NCBI GenBank assembly: GCA_964399605.1
Contig: CAYNRH010000028.1
Location: 1-11,505, forward strand
DNA: 11,505 bases
Reading direction: 5' to 3'
Source: JAGGZI01 sp964399605
GTDB taxonomy: Archaea > Aenigmatarchaeota > Aenigmatarchaeia > PWEA01 > JAGHBM01
Shown here: piece after piece, positions 6,937 to 11,505 of the stretch
Layout: each line of letters opens with the position of its first letter
Numbering within the stretch: position 1 is the stretch's first letter
Translations under genes and position numbers: made by a program
Notes under the pieces: generated by a model
What the model saw: the letters and a program-made list of their open reading frames with translations, nothing else
Databases searched by the model: none
What the model was told of the DNA's origin: nothing

Positions 6937-7194
6937 ACCACCACCGACTTCTGACTTTCTCGCTAACACTCGAACCACGTCCTGCGGACTTTCGCTTCGC
7001 TCAGGGCGTTGAACACGGATTATGAAGTTTCAGAAACTTGCAGTTCTTCCACTAAATTGCTCCAATTCACACTTATTCTGTTTTAGTTTTGACGACTTAT
7101 ATTTTTCTGGTTTGAAACTTTTTTTAATTCTAACAATTTTTATGTTTAATTTCCTTTTCTTTAGTTCTTTTTTCAAGTTTATATTTAGATAAAA
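6926..7194. other. Gene-free spacer: GC-rich patch then T-rich DNA
   Basis: Bases 6926-7020 are clearly GC-rich (CGC/TCG runs such as TTCGCTTCGCTC and GTCCTGCGGAC, a 4-bp stem) in an otherwise AT-rich region. At 7025-7039 there is a perfect palindrome AAGTTTC-A-GAAACTT. From 7040 the plus strand is T-rich. No tRNA or rRNA could be folded. Minus-strand frames are open for short distances without a start and Shine-Dalgarno. I see no reliable gene. Confidence 0.5.
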
Positions 7195-7204
7195 ATATAT
7201 AAAA
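7195..7204 (+). promoter_or_regulatory. TATA box of exchanger gene
   Basis: ATATATAAAA lies about 24 nt before ATG 7223, with no Shine-Dalgarno between. This predicts a leaderless or nearly leaderless transcript. Confidence 0.5.
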
Positions 7205-7222
7205 CAGGTTTCTAATTAATTT

Positions 7223-8158
7223 ATGTTTGCCCTGTTGTTTTGGATTCTGATTTTTGTTGTAAGTCTTGGCGTCCTTTTAAAGAGTGCAGATTTCTTCACA
7301 GATTCTGCAGAGGAGATTGGAATAGCTCTTGGAATACCTGCTTTCATAGTTGGGGTAACTATTGTGAGTATAGGCACCTCGCTTCCGGAACTGGCATCAT
7401 CAATAGTTGCTGTTCTTGAAGGCTCTTCTGAAATTGTAAGCGGAAATGTGATTGGTTCAAACATAGCGAACATTCTTCTGGTTCTTGGCGTTGCTGCTAT
7501 AGTTGCAAAGAAACTGACAATAAACTGGGAGCTTGTGCATGTTGACCTGCCTGTTTTGGTTGGCTCATCGTTTTTGCTTGTGGCAGCATGTTTTGACGGC
7601 ATATTCACTTTTTGGGAAGCACTTCTTTTCATATTAGGTTTTATTGTTTATCTAAATTACACTGTTTCTATGCAGAGAAGCAAAGGCAACCACAAAAGGA
7701 AGAAAAAAAGATTAACCATAAGGCCAGTTATAGTTCTCCTCATAAGCATATTTTTTGTGTATATTGGTGCAAAATACACTGTGGAATCGGTTATTCAGAT
7801 TTCAAATCTTTTAATGATAGGCACCGGGGTATTGGCTGCAAGTGTGATTGCCATTGGGACGTCTTTGCCTGAACTGATGGTTAGTGTTGTTGCTGCCAGA
7901 AAGGGGCATGGAGAAATAGCCGTGGGTAATGTTCTTGGCTCAAACATATTTAATTCCTTTGTTGTTATGGGAACTGCAGGGTTAATCGGCTCTGTAGTAG
8001 TTTCTGCAAACATGATTTACATAGGATTGCCCATTATGGTGGCAGCAACATTTCTTTATTTTTTCGCAACACAGGACAGGCAGGTAACCAGATGGGAAGG
8101 ATGGATTCTCATTCTATTTTACGTGTTTTTCATTATGAAGCTGTTTGGCGTAGTGTAA
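7223..8158 (+). CDS. CaCA-family sodium/calcium exchanger (YrbG-like)
   Basis: An inner-membrane antiporter of the Ca2+:cation antiporter superfamily, expected to expel Ca2+ in exchange for Na+ (or H+). The 311 residues contain about ten hydrophobic segments. The family's two inverted alpha-repeats are clear: GTSLPEL (51-57) with GNVIGSN (74-80) in alpha-1, and GTSLPEL (212-218) with GNVLGSN (235-241) in alpha-2. Glu56 and Glu217 are the expected ion-binding acids. A basic cytoplasmic loop (about 152-164, RSKGNHKRKKKRL) separates the halves. Length and motif order are normal for the archaeal/bacterial YrbG/CaxA branch. ATG 7223 is the only sensible start. The DUF373 gene follows 54 bp downstream with its own promoter, so a shared operon is uncertain. 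Ion specificity cannot be read from sequence alone. Confidence 0.93.
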   Translation: MFALLFWILIFVVSLGVLLKSADFFTDSAEEIGIALGIPAFIVGVTIVSIGTSLPELASSIVAVLEGSSEIVSGNVIGSNIANILLVLGVAAIVAKKLTINWELVHVDLPVLVGSSFLLVAACFDGIFTFWEALLFILGFIVYLNYTVSMQRSKGNHKRKKKRLTIRPVIVLLISIFFVYIGAKYTVESVIQISNLLMIGTGVLAASVIAIGTSLPELMVSVVAARKGHGEIAVGNVLGSNIFNSFVVMGTAGLIGSVVVSANMIYIGLPIMVAATFLYFFATQDRQVTRWEGWILILFYVFFIMKLFGVV

Positions 8159-8167
8159 ACTCTCACA

Positions 8168-8207
8168 TTTTTATATATTTCTTTTTCCATAATTATCAAA
8201 AGGGGTG
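8168..8207 (+). promoter_or_regulatory. TATA box and Shine-Dalgarno of DUF373 gene
   Basis: TTATATAT at 8171-8178 predicts a start near 8200. GGGGTG at 8202-8207 is 5 nt before GTG 8213, which decides that start over the GTG at 8207, which would use the Shine-Dalgarno itself. Confidence 0.5.
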
Positions 8208-8212
8208 TGTGT

Positions 8213-9238
8213 GTGAAGAAGAAATTGCTTATTCTTTGTGTGGACAGGGATGACGATGTAGGGCGGAAGACAAAGTACAAAGGTCCAGTAATAGGAAGGG
8301 AGAAAAACTTGAGAGTTGCTTCTGACCTTGCGCTTGCTGACCCGGAAGATTCTGATGCAAACACTATTTTTTATTCTGTCAAGCTTTATGACCAGCTAAA
8401 AAAAGAAAAAAATGTAGAGGTAGCCACAATTACTGGACATGAGGATGTTGGTGTTAAGTCAGATGAAATTTTGGCCGAGCAATTGGAGAAGGTTATTAAA
8501 AAAACAAAAATAAAGGATGTTTTGCTTGTTACGGATGGTGCTGAGGATGAGAAGATAATACCAATACTTCAGGGAAAGGCAAATATAGTATCCACAAAAA
8601 GAGTGATTGTAAAACAAAGCGAAAAGCTTGAAGGGGCTTACTATATGCTCCATGATTTTATAGAAGATCCGAAAATGTCAAAAATATTTTTAGGGGTACC
8701 TGCTCTTGGTTTTTTACTTTATGCGTTGTTTGGCTCTGCTGGGTGGAGAATAATACTGGGGCTAATTGGTATATATCTCATAATAAAGGGATTTAAACTT
8801 GAGTCGCCGATAAACAATCTGATTAAAGAGATGCAGACATCTCTCACAAACAAGAGAGCATCTTTTTTCTTTTATATAGTTGCTATAATAATAGCGGTGA
8901 TTGGATTCAAAAGCGGATATGATTTTATTCAGTTGTCTGCGGTTTCCGATATATTAGAAGTAAGCGCCGCTTTCCTTAAGGGTTCGATATATATATTGTT
9001 TTTGTCGTCTCTCTCCATAATAGTTGGGAGAATAATATCAATTACACCAAAAGAGAAGAAGGAGTTGTTCAAGTATGTAACACTTGTAGCGCTTTCGTTT
9101 AGTTTGTCTCTTATCGTCTCAGAGGCATCTTCAACAATATTAATGCCCGAATTAGGAATTTACAGGCTTTTTGCCTTCATTGTGTTCGGGTTTTTCATAG
9201 TGTTGTTTTCAATTTTGATTGAGAGAAAAGTGAAGTAA
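8213..9238 (+). CDS. DUF373 family membrane protein
   Basis: A 341-residue protein of the archaeal DUF373 family, function unknown. The N-terminal soluble domain (about 1-150) carries the family's near-invariant blocks: LCVDRDDDVGRKT, GPVIGRE, LALADPEDSDAN, TGHEDVGVKSD, LVTDGAEDE and KRVIVKQS. The many Asp/Glu/Arg clusters suggest a nucleotide- or metal-binding fold, but this is inference. From about residue 158 onward come roughly five to seven membrane helices (FLGVPALGFLLYALFG first), with a basic loop around 278-285 and a C-terminus of ERKVK. Length and order match archaeal homologues. GTG 8213 is preferred over in-frame GTG 8207 because of Shine-Dalgarno spacing. It lies next to the exchanger, which may hint at membrane ion or lipid homeostasis, but no shared function is shown. 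Confidence 0.9.
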   Translation: MKKKLLILCVDRDDDVGRKTKYKGPVIGREKNLRVASDLALADPEDSDANTIFYSVKLYDQLKKEKNVEVATITGHEDVGVKSDEILAEQLEKVIKKTKIKDVLLVTDGAEDEKIIPILQGKANIVSTKRVIVKQSEKLEGAYYMLHDFIEDPKMSKIFLGVPALGFLLYALFGSAGWRIILGLIGIYLIIKGFKLESPINNLIKEMQTSLTNKRASFFFYIVAIIIAVIGFKSGYDFIQLSAVSDILEVSAAFLKGSIYILFLSSLSIIVGRIISITPKEKKELFKYVTLVALSFSLSLIVSEASSTILMPELGIYRLFAFIVFGFFIVLFSILIERKVK

Positions 9239-9363
9239 AATATATTTCATAGAATATATGTTAAAAAATATATAATAAAAAATAAATTTAATAAAACATA
9301 TAAAATAAAGAATATAATAAAAAGCATGTTATAAAAAGTATATATAATAAAAGATATAATAAA
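9239..9363. other. Very AT-rich spacer
   Basis: Almost only A and T, with recurring TATAATAAA-type words on the plus strand. No gene is visible. ATAGAATATAT here (9249-9259) recurs at 10534-10544 after the second winged-helix gene. It could bend or melt easily, but no defined site is seen. Confidence 0.5.
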
Positions 9364-9399
9364 CATATAAATACTTGGAAGCATAAAAATAAGTGGGTG
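9364..9399 (+). promoter_or_regulatory. TATA box and Shine-Dalgarno of first winged-helix gene
   Basis: CATATAAATAC at 9364-9374 predicts transcription from about 9395. GGGTG ending at 9399 is 5 nt before GTG 9405. The leader is only about 10 nt. Confidence 0.5.
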
Positions 9400-9404
9400 T
9401 GAAT

Positions 9405-9782
9405 GTGAGTGGTGTGATGAAGTCGTCTGGCAAAAAAGAGAATGACTACAAATACCTGTTTTTAAGGGATAAGCCGGTTGAAATGCTGGTTCTTTTGAAG
9501 AGGGGGAATGGGCCAAAATACGCCACACAGATATCAAAGGGAGTGGATTGCACATATTCTCACACAATAAAGGTTCTTGAGAAGTTTAAAAATCTGGGTC
9601 TGGTGGAGTTCAAGAAAAGGGGGAGAATAAAGCTTGTTTCATTGACGCCAAACGGGGAAGATGTTGCTCATGATTTTGAGGGAATTATAAGAAAATTTGA
9701 TAGGGCGAATATAGAAAATAAGGAGAAAAATAAGAACAAAAAAGAAGAAAAAAACGAGATAAAGAAAAAGCCAAAAAAATGA
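9405..9782 (+). CDS. Winged-helix DNA-binding protein, MarR/ArsR-like
   Basis: A small putative transcription regulator of 125 residues. Counting from GTG 9393 (129 residues), the winged helix covers about 26-100. Helix 1 is PVEMLVLLKRG. The helix-turn-helix is YATQISKGVDCTYSHTIKVLEKFKNLGLV, with the recognition helix about YSHTIKVLEKF. The wing is FKKRGRIKLVSLTPNGE. A final helix, DVAHDFEGIIRKFDRA, may dimerise. The C-terminal 25 residues are almost pure Lys/Glu/Asn, a basic tail that may add non-specific DNA contact. Several in-frame starts exist (GTG 9393, 9399, 9405, 9414; ATG 9417). 9405 has the best Shine-Dalgarno spacing and fits the TATA box. Targets are unknown; an autoregulatory role is possible because the AT-rich spacer and promoter lie directly upstream. 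Confidence 0.75.
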   Translation: MSGVMKSSGKKENDYKYLFLRDKPVEMLVLLKRGNGPKYATQISKGVDCTYSHTIKVLEKFKNLGLVEFKKRGRIKLVSLTPNGEDVAHDFEGIIRKFDRANIENKEKNKNKKEEKNEIKKKPKK

Positions 9783-9900
9783 GCTCCACAACATTAAGGT
9801 GTACGAAAACGTAGAAAAACCATGCTTTTGTATATTTTTACCTGTTTATCCCCATGTTTTAGGGTACAACCCCCTACTCAATAACAAAACAATAGAAATT
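9783..9900. other. Short spacer with small hairpins
   Basis: It holds TACG-AAAA-CGTA (about 9802-9813) and a TAGGG/CCCTA dyad (about 9859-9876), and a T-rich stretch near 9830 that may end the upstream transcript. No gene is seen. Confidence 0.35.
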
Positions 9901-9949
9901 TTTATATAGTCCAAAACTAATATTTTTATCATAATGTTGTGAAAGTGAT
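9901..9949 (+). promoter_or_regulatory. TATA box and GTGAT ribosome site of second winged-helix gene
   Basis: TTTATATA at 9901-9908 predicts transcription near 9931. GTGAT at 9945-9949 lies 4 nt before ATG 9954, the same GTGAT motif used before radA and the 11109 gene, favouring that start over GTG 9939. Confidence 0.45.
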
Positions 9950-9953
9950 TTTT

Positions 9954-10421
9954 ATGAAAAAAACCCTACCACCAAAAGAAAAAAGGTTGCGGTCAAGAGA
10001 ATCATTATATTTTCCTTCTGTCCTTGGTAACAAATGGAAAAGTGTAGATCCTGATATAAGGTGGGATATAAGTGATATAATAAACCATATATTTCCCAGA
10101 GAATATCAGGAAAAATCATATGAATATGCACTCAAATTTGTGCAGTTTTTGCTAAAAACCCCCCAGGGTATAGATAAAAAAATGCTGTCTGAGTTTATTT
10201 CTACCAATGAAATACCAAGTTCCACGTTCTATAACATTATAATACCCAAAATGGTCAAATTAGGCATTTTAGAGAGGAGAAGAGAATCAAACGCCTCGAA
10301 TCCCGGAAAAGGATGGTTCATGATATTGAAGCCGTCTTTTGCATTTTCTTCGCACCTTCAAAAATTAGCTAATGAGTGGAAATCCATCTATAAGACATCT
10401 GTTTCTAAAAAAACTGATTAA
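9954..10421 (+). CDS. Conserved archaeal winged-helix-like protein of unknown role
   Basis: A soluble protein of 155 residues. The N-terminal 20 residues are strongly basic (KKTLPPKEKRLRSRES). A helical region follows (about 40-72), then a likely winged helix at about 75-125: GIDKKMLSEFISTN as the first helices, IPSSTFYNIIIPKMVKLGIL as turn plus recognition helix, and RRRESNASNPGKGWFMILKPSF as the wing. A closing helix, LQKLANEWKSIYK, resembles the ends of uncharacterised archaeal proteins. It is unrelated in sequence to the winged-helix gene 170 bp upstream and has its own promoter. DNA binding is inferred from fold-like pattern and basic charge. It could be a regulator or a replication-associated factor; I cannot separate these. 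GTG 9939 would add five residues. Confidence 0.7.
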   Translation: MKKTLPPKEKRLRSRESLYFPSVLGNKWKSVDPDIRWDISDIINHIFPREYQEKSYEYALKFVQFLLKTPQGIDKKMLSEFISTNEIPSSTFYNIIIPKMVKLGILERRRESNASNPGKGWFMILKPSFAFSSHLQKLANEWKSIYKTSVSKKTD

Positions 10422-10620
10422 TTAATAATATATTTTATTTAATATACAATATTATATATATTTTGTTTAGTATTTTTTATATAATATTTTTTTAAATATA
10501 TGTTTTTAATTACATCTTTTATAAAATATATTTTATAGAATATATAATAAATACACACAAAAATGTGAGAGTTCAAACATAATTCTCACAAAAAACCTTT
10601 AGAAAAAGGGCTAAATTAAA
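10422..10620. other. AT-rich convergent intergenic region
   Basis: No gene. From 10422 to 10555 it is nearly all A/T, including a perfect 18-bp palindrome TATAAAATATATTTTATA (10520-10537), which can arise by chance in such sequence. Then follow the dyad at 10564-10590 and CCTTT-AGAA-AAAGG near 10596-10609, probably termination structures for the convergent genes. Confidence 0.5.
10559..10590 (-). terminator. Hairpin plus T-run, possible secondary terminator for minus-strand gene
   Basis: TGTGAGA (10564-10570) and TCTCACA (10584-10590) form a stem that, read on the minus strand, is followed by TTTTT. The word AACTCTCACATTTTT also occurs on the plus strand at 8158-8172, directly after the exchanger stop codon. 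Confidence 0.35.
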
Positions 10621-10623
10621 TAA

Positions 10624-10668
10624 AAAGGAAGGAAAGGGCTTATTTTTAAAAAATAAGCTTTCTGCTTC
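10624..10668 (-). terminator. Strong hairpin after the minus-strand conserved gene
   Basis: A 21-bp perfect palindrome, GCTTATTTTT-A-AAAAATAAGC (10638-10658), is extended outward by AGGAAG/CTTCCT pairing with a 2-nt bulge. On the minus strand the stem begins at the stop codon and is followed by CCTTTTTA. This is a typical stem plus T-run shape for ending the 10669-11109 transcript. Confidence 0.55.
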
Positions 10669-11109
10669 CTATCCAACATATCTTTCGTCTGAAGCTTTTC
10701 TTGCTACCGGGAACCTTATTGGAGGAGGAAGGCCAAGTTCTTCTGCTATGTTTATTGATTTGCTCAAACACTTCCTTAATATGGCATTCAGTGCTGGTAT
10801 GCCTATGGCTGCAGGCAATTTTTTATTCTTTTTCCAATCCTTTATTATTTTTTTGGAATCTTCTTCCGTAAGGAACAGCAATTCCCCTTCAATCTTTATG
10901 TTGCCGACTTCTTTGCCCCTCTTTTTTTCTGGATTCTCATATTTACACAAGTATTCGAAATCAAATCCTATAACATCTTTTCCTATTGATTGTATTTTCC
11001 TTTCTTTGAGGTCTTTTATCTTTGGTGTATTATTTATTTTCAGGTTTCCTCTTATATCATCGCTTCTTTTTGCTTCCATAGATTTTATTTCCATTCCAAT
11101 TACTGGCAT
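10669..11109 (-). CDS. Conserved archaeal protein, possibly SecB-like
   Basis: A soluble protein of 146 residues. I recall similar uncharacterised proteins in DPANN archaea but no experimentally known function. Order: N-terminal strand MPVIGMEIKSMEAKR (1-15), a strand near 20-30 (RGNLKINNTPKIKDL), strands with FDFEYLCKYE (49-58), IKIEGELLFL (71-80), then helix EEDSKKIIKDWKK (82-94), helix PALNAILRKCLSKSINIAEELG (105-126) and the ending LPPPIRFP (127-134). Alternating beta-strands, an amphipathic IxxEGELLF strand, a long late helix and a closing PPP(x)RFP recall SecB, which has about 155 residues, with four strands, late helices and a GFPPLxLxPINF-like end. That is an inference from pattern only. 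GGAGTGAT 3 nt before the ATG is an excellent Shine-Dalgarno. Confidence 0.75.
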   Translation of the reverse strand: MPVIGMEIKSMEAKRSDDIRGNLKINNTPKIKDLKERKIQSIGKDVIGFDFEYLCKYENPEKKRGKEVGNIKIEGELLFLTEEDSKKIIKDWKKNKKLPAAIGIPALNAILRKCLSKSINIAEELGLPPPIRFPVARKASDERYVG

Positions 11110-11111
11110 TT

Positions 11112-11168
11112 TATCACTCCCCTAATTTGTTTATTGATAAATGAGATTTCAATCTCCATATATTTTAT
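11112..11168 (-). promoter_or_regulatory. Promoter, dyad and Shine-Dalgarno of the conserved minus-strand gene
   Basis: On the minus strand, ATAAAATATAT (11158-11168) serves as TATA box with a start expected near 11137, leaving a leader of about 28 nt that ends in GGAGTGAT. Between them lies a perfect dyad, GAGATT-TC-AATCTC (11143-11156), with an additional ATCTCAT at 11167-11173. A repressor site is possible. Confidence 0.45.
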
Positions 11169-11240
11169 CTCATACATAGTTTATATTCTTTTATAGACAG
11201 TTCCTTTTATGAATAATAAAACATTTTTGTATTTATAACA

Positions 11241-11248
11241 TATAAATA
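11241..11248 (+). promoter_or_regulatory. Plus-strand TATA box without a protein gene downstream
   Basis: TATAAATA inside CATATAAATATT closely matches the box before the 9405 gene. It would start RNA near 11271, immediately before the 17-bp palindrome and the candidate RNA at 11348. Confidence 0.35.
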
Positions 11249-11274
11249 TTATAGAAACGCTAAAGCTTTTAAAG

Positions 11275-11291
11275 TTCATATAATATATGAA
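11275..11291. repeat. Perfect palindrome TTCATATA-A-TATATGAA
   Basis: Eight-bp arms around one central base, located at the predicted start of the 11241 promoter. It may be an operator or an RNA hairpin. Confidence 0.5.
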
Positions 11292-11292
11292 G

Positions 11293-11359
11293 CTTAACCA
11301 AAAAACCCTTTTAGAAAAAGCGTCTACGTAAAATAAAAAATACAAATAGCCCCGTAGTC
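11293..11359 (+). repeat. Duplicated tRNA upstream region and tRNA 5' end, copy 1
   Basis: A 25-bp stretch at 11335-11359 is identical to 11466-11490. It includes AATACAAAT and the first 12 nt of the tRNA (AGCCCCGTAGTC). Upstream, TTTTAGAAAAA (from 11309) sits 39 nt before the tRNA-like start, and TTTTTAAGAAAAA (from 11438) sits 41 nt before the real one. CTTAACCAAAAA occurs in both copies (11293 and 11452) but in swapped order with the T/A box. Confidence 0.7.
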
Positions 11360-11428
11360 GTAGGAAACTTTTCGGTGATGTGTGGCAATATACAACACAA
11401 TTTTGTTGCCTCTCCCAAAAGTTTCATC
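11348..11428 (+). ncRNA. Candidate structured RNA starting like the neighbouring tRNA
   Basis: After AGCCCCGTAGTC the sequence leaves tRNA and forms nested inverted repeats. GAAACTTTT (11364-11372) pairs with AAAAGTTTC (11417-11425), followed inward by GG/CC, and GGCAA (11384-11388) pairs with TTGCC (11406-11410). No 3' acceptor strand (CGGGGCT) is present, so it is not a tRNA. No C/D-box pair or H/ACA ending was found. It may be a small RNA driven by the copied tRNA promoter, or an inert rearrangement. Confidence 0.35.
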
Positions 11429-11437
11429 AAAATAAGC

Positions 11438-11446
11438 TTTTTAAGA
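11438..11446 (+). promoter_or_regulatory. Probable tRNA promoter box
   Basis: TTTTTAAGA lies about 38 nt before the mature tRNA 5' end, giving a start near 11468 and a 5' leader of about 11 nt to be removed by RNase P. The equivalent box is present in the upstream copy. Confidence 0.35.
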
Positions 11447-11478
11447 AAAACCTTAACCAAAAACAAAAAAATACAAAT

Positions 11479-11505
11479 AGCCCCGTAGTCTAGTGGCCAA
11501 GGATG
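11479..11505 (+). tRNA. tRNA gene, 5' part only; probably tRNA-Gln
   Basis: The window ends inside this gene. AGCCCCG forms the 5' acceptor strand, followed by U8 A9, D-stem GTCT, D-loop AGTGGCCAA, D-stem GGAT and G26, all at correct spacing. The D-arm resembles Glu/Gln/Asp tRNAs. A at position 1 fits archaeal tRNA-Gln, whose A1-U72 pair is recognised by the GatDE amidotransferase, whereas Glu and Asp tRNAs usually begin with G. The anticodon lies outside the window, so identity is not proven. Confidence 0.7.

Noticed and set aside
6926..7020. Possible tRNA or rRNA fragment in the GC-rich patch
   Set aside because: A TTCGA-like word occurs on the minus strand, but no T-arm with C61, acceptor stem or D-arm could be built.
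7030..7190. Minus-strand frame of about 50 codons ending near 7030
   Set aside because: Lacks ATG or a ribosome site; Lys-rich composition can come from T-rich plus-strand DNA. A decayed gene tail cannot be excluded.
11287..11331. 14-codon frame starting ATGAAGCTT
   Set aside because: No Shine-Dalgarno; very short; the ATG belongs to the palindrome.
11348..11428. Second complete tRNA or split tRNA half
   Set aside because: Only 12 nt match the tRNA, then no D-arm, anticodon or acceptor 3' strand follows.

Overview
The window is archaeal DNA, AT-rich, from an organism that uses both TATA-box promoters and GGTG/GTGAT-type Shine-Dalgarno sites. The diagnostic genes are an archaeal histone, an archaeal RPA with a zinc finger, RadA, an archaeal XerA-type recombinase remnant, a NosD-like surface protein with a PGF-pre-PGF-like domain, and a DUF373 membrane protein. 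This set, with several short lineage-restricted proteins, best fits a small-genome DPANN-like archaeon (Woesearchaeota, Pacearchaeota or Aenigmarchaeota type). That placement is inference, because no rRNA or other decisive marker is present.

Left part (1-2545), minus strand: a compact chromosome-maintenance operon read in the order histone, RPA, RadA, then a small two-span membrane protein that runs off the left edge. One TATA box and one strong Shine-Dalgarno site lie ahead of the histone, and the genes below it are separated by a few bases or overlap. The products would wrap DNA, protect single strands and carry out strand exchange.

Middle part (2605-7200), accessory: a decayed tyrosine recombinase (catalytic Arg changed to Met, N-terminal domain missing), a 15-bp direct repeat, a 915-residue secreted and membrane-anchored NosD-type beta-helix protein, and a lone HEXXH putative metallopeptidase gene. 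The peptidase gene sits between short GC-rich inverted sequences. The flanks at about 6080-6120 and 6925-7020 are unusually GC-rich for this DNA and look like non-coding or repeated material.

Right part (7223-10421), plus strand: a Na+/Ca2+ exchanger family transporter, a DUF373 protein, and two unrelated winged-helix proteins. Each has its own TATA box and short leader. Very AT-rich spacers lie before the first and after the second winged-helix gene.

Right end (10422-11505): a convergent intergenic region with strong hairpins, and a minus-strand 146-residue conserved protein that may be SecB-like. Next comes a gene-free stretch in which the 5' end and upstream region of a tRNA gene (probably tRNA-Gln, cut off by the window edge) are duplicated 131 bp upstream. 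The upstream copy departs from tRNA sequence after 12 nt and leads into a long inverted repeat, a candidate structured RNA. No CRISPR array, rRNA or intact mobile element was seen.
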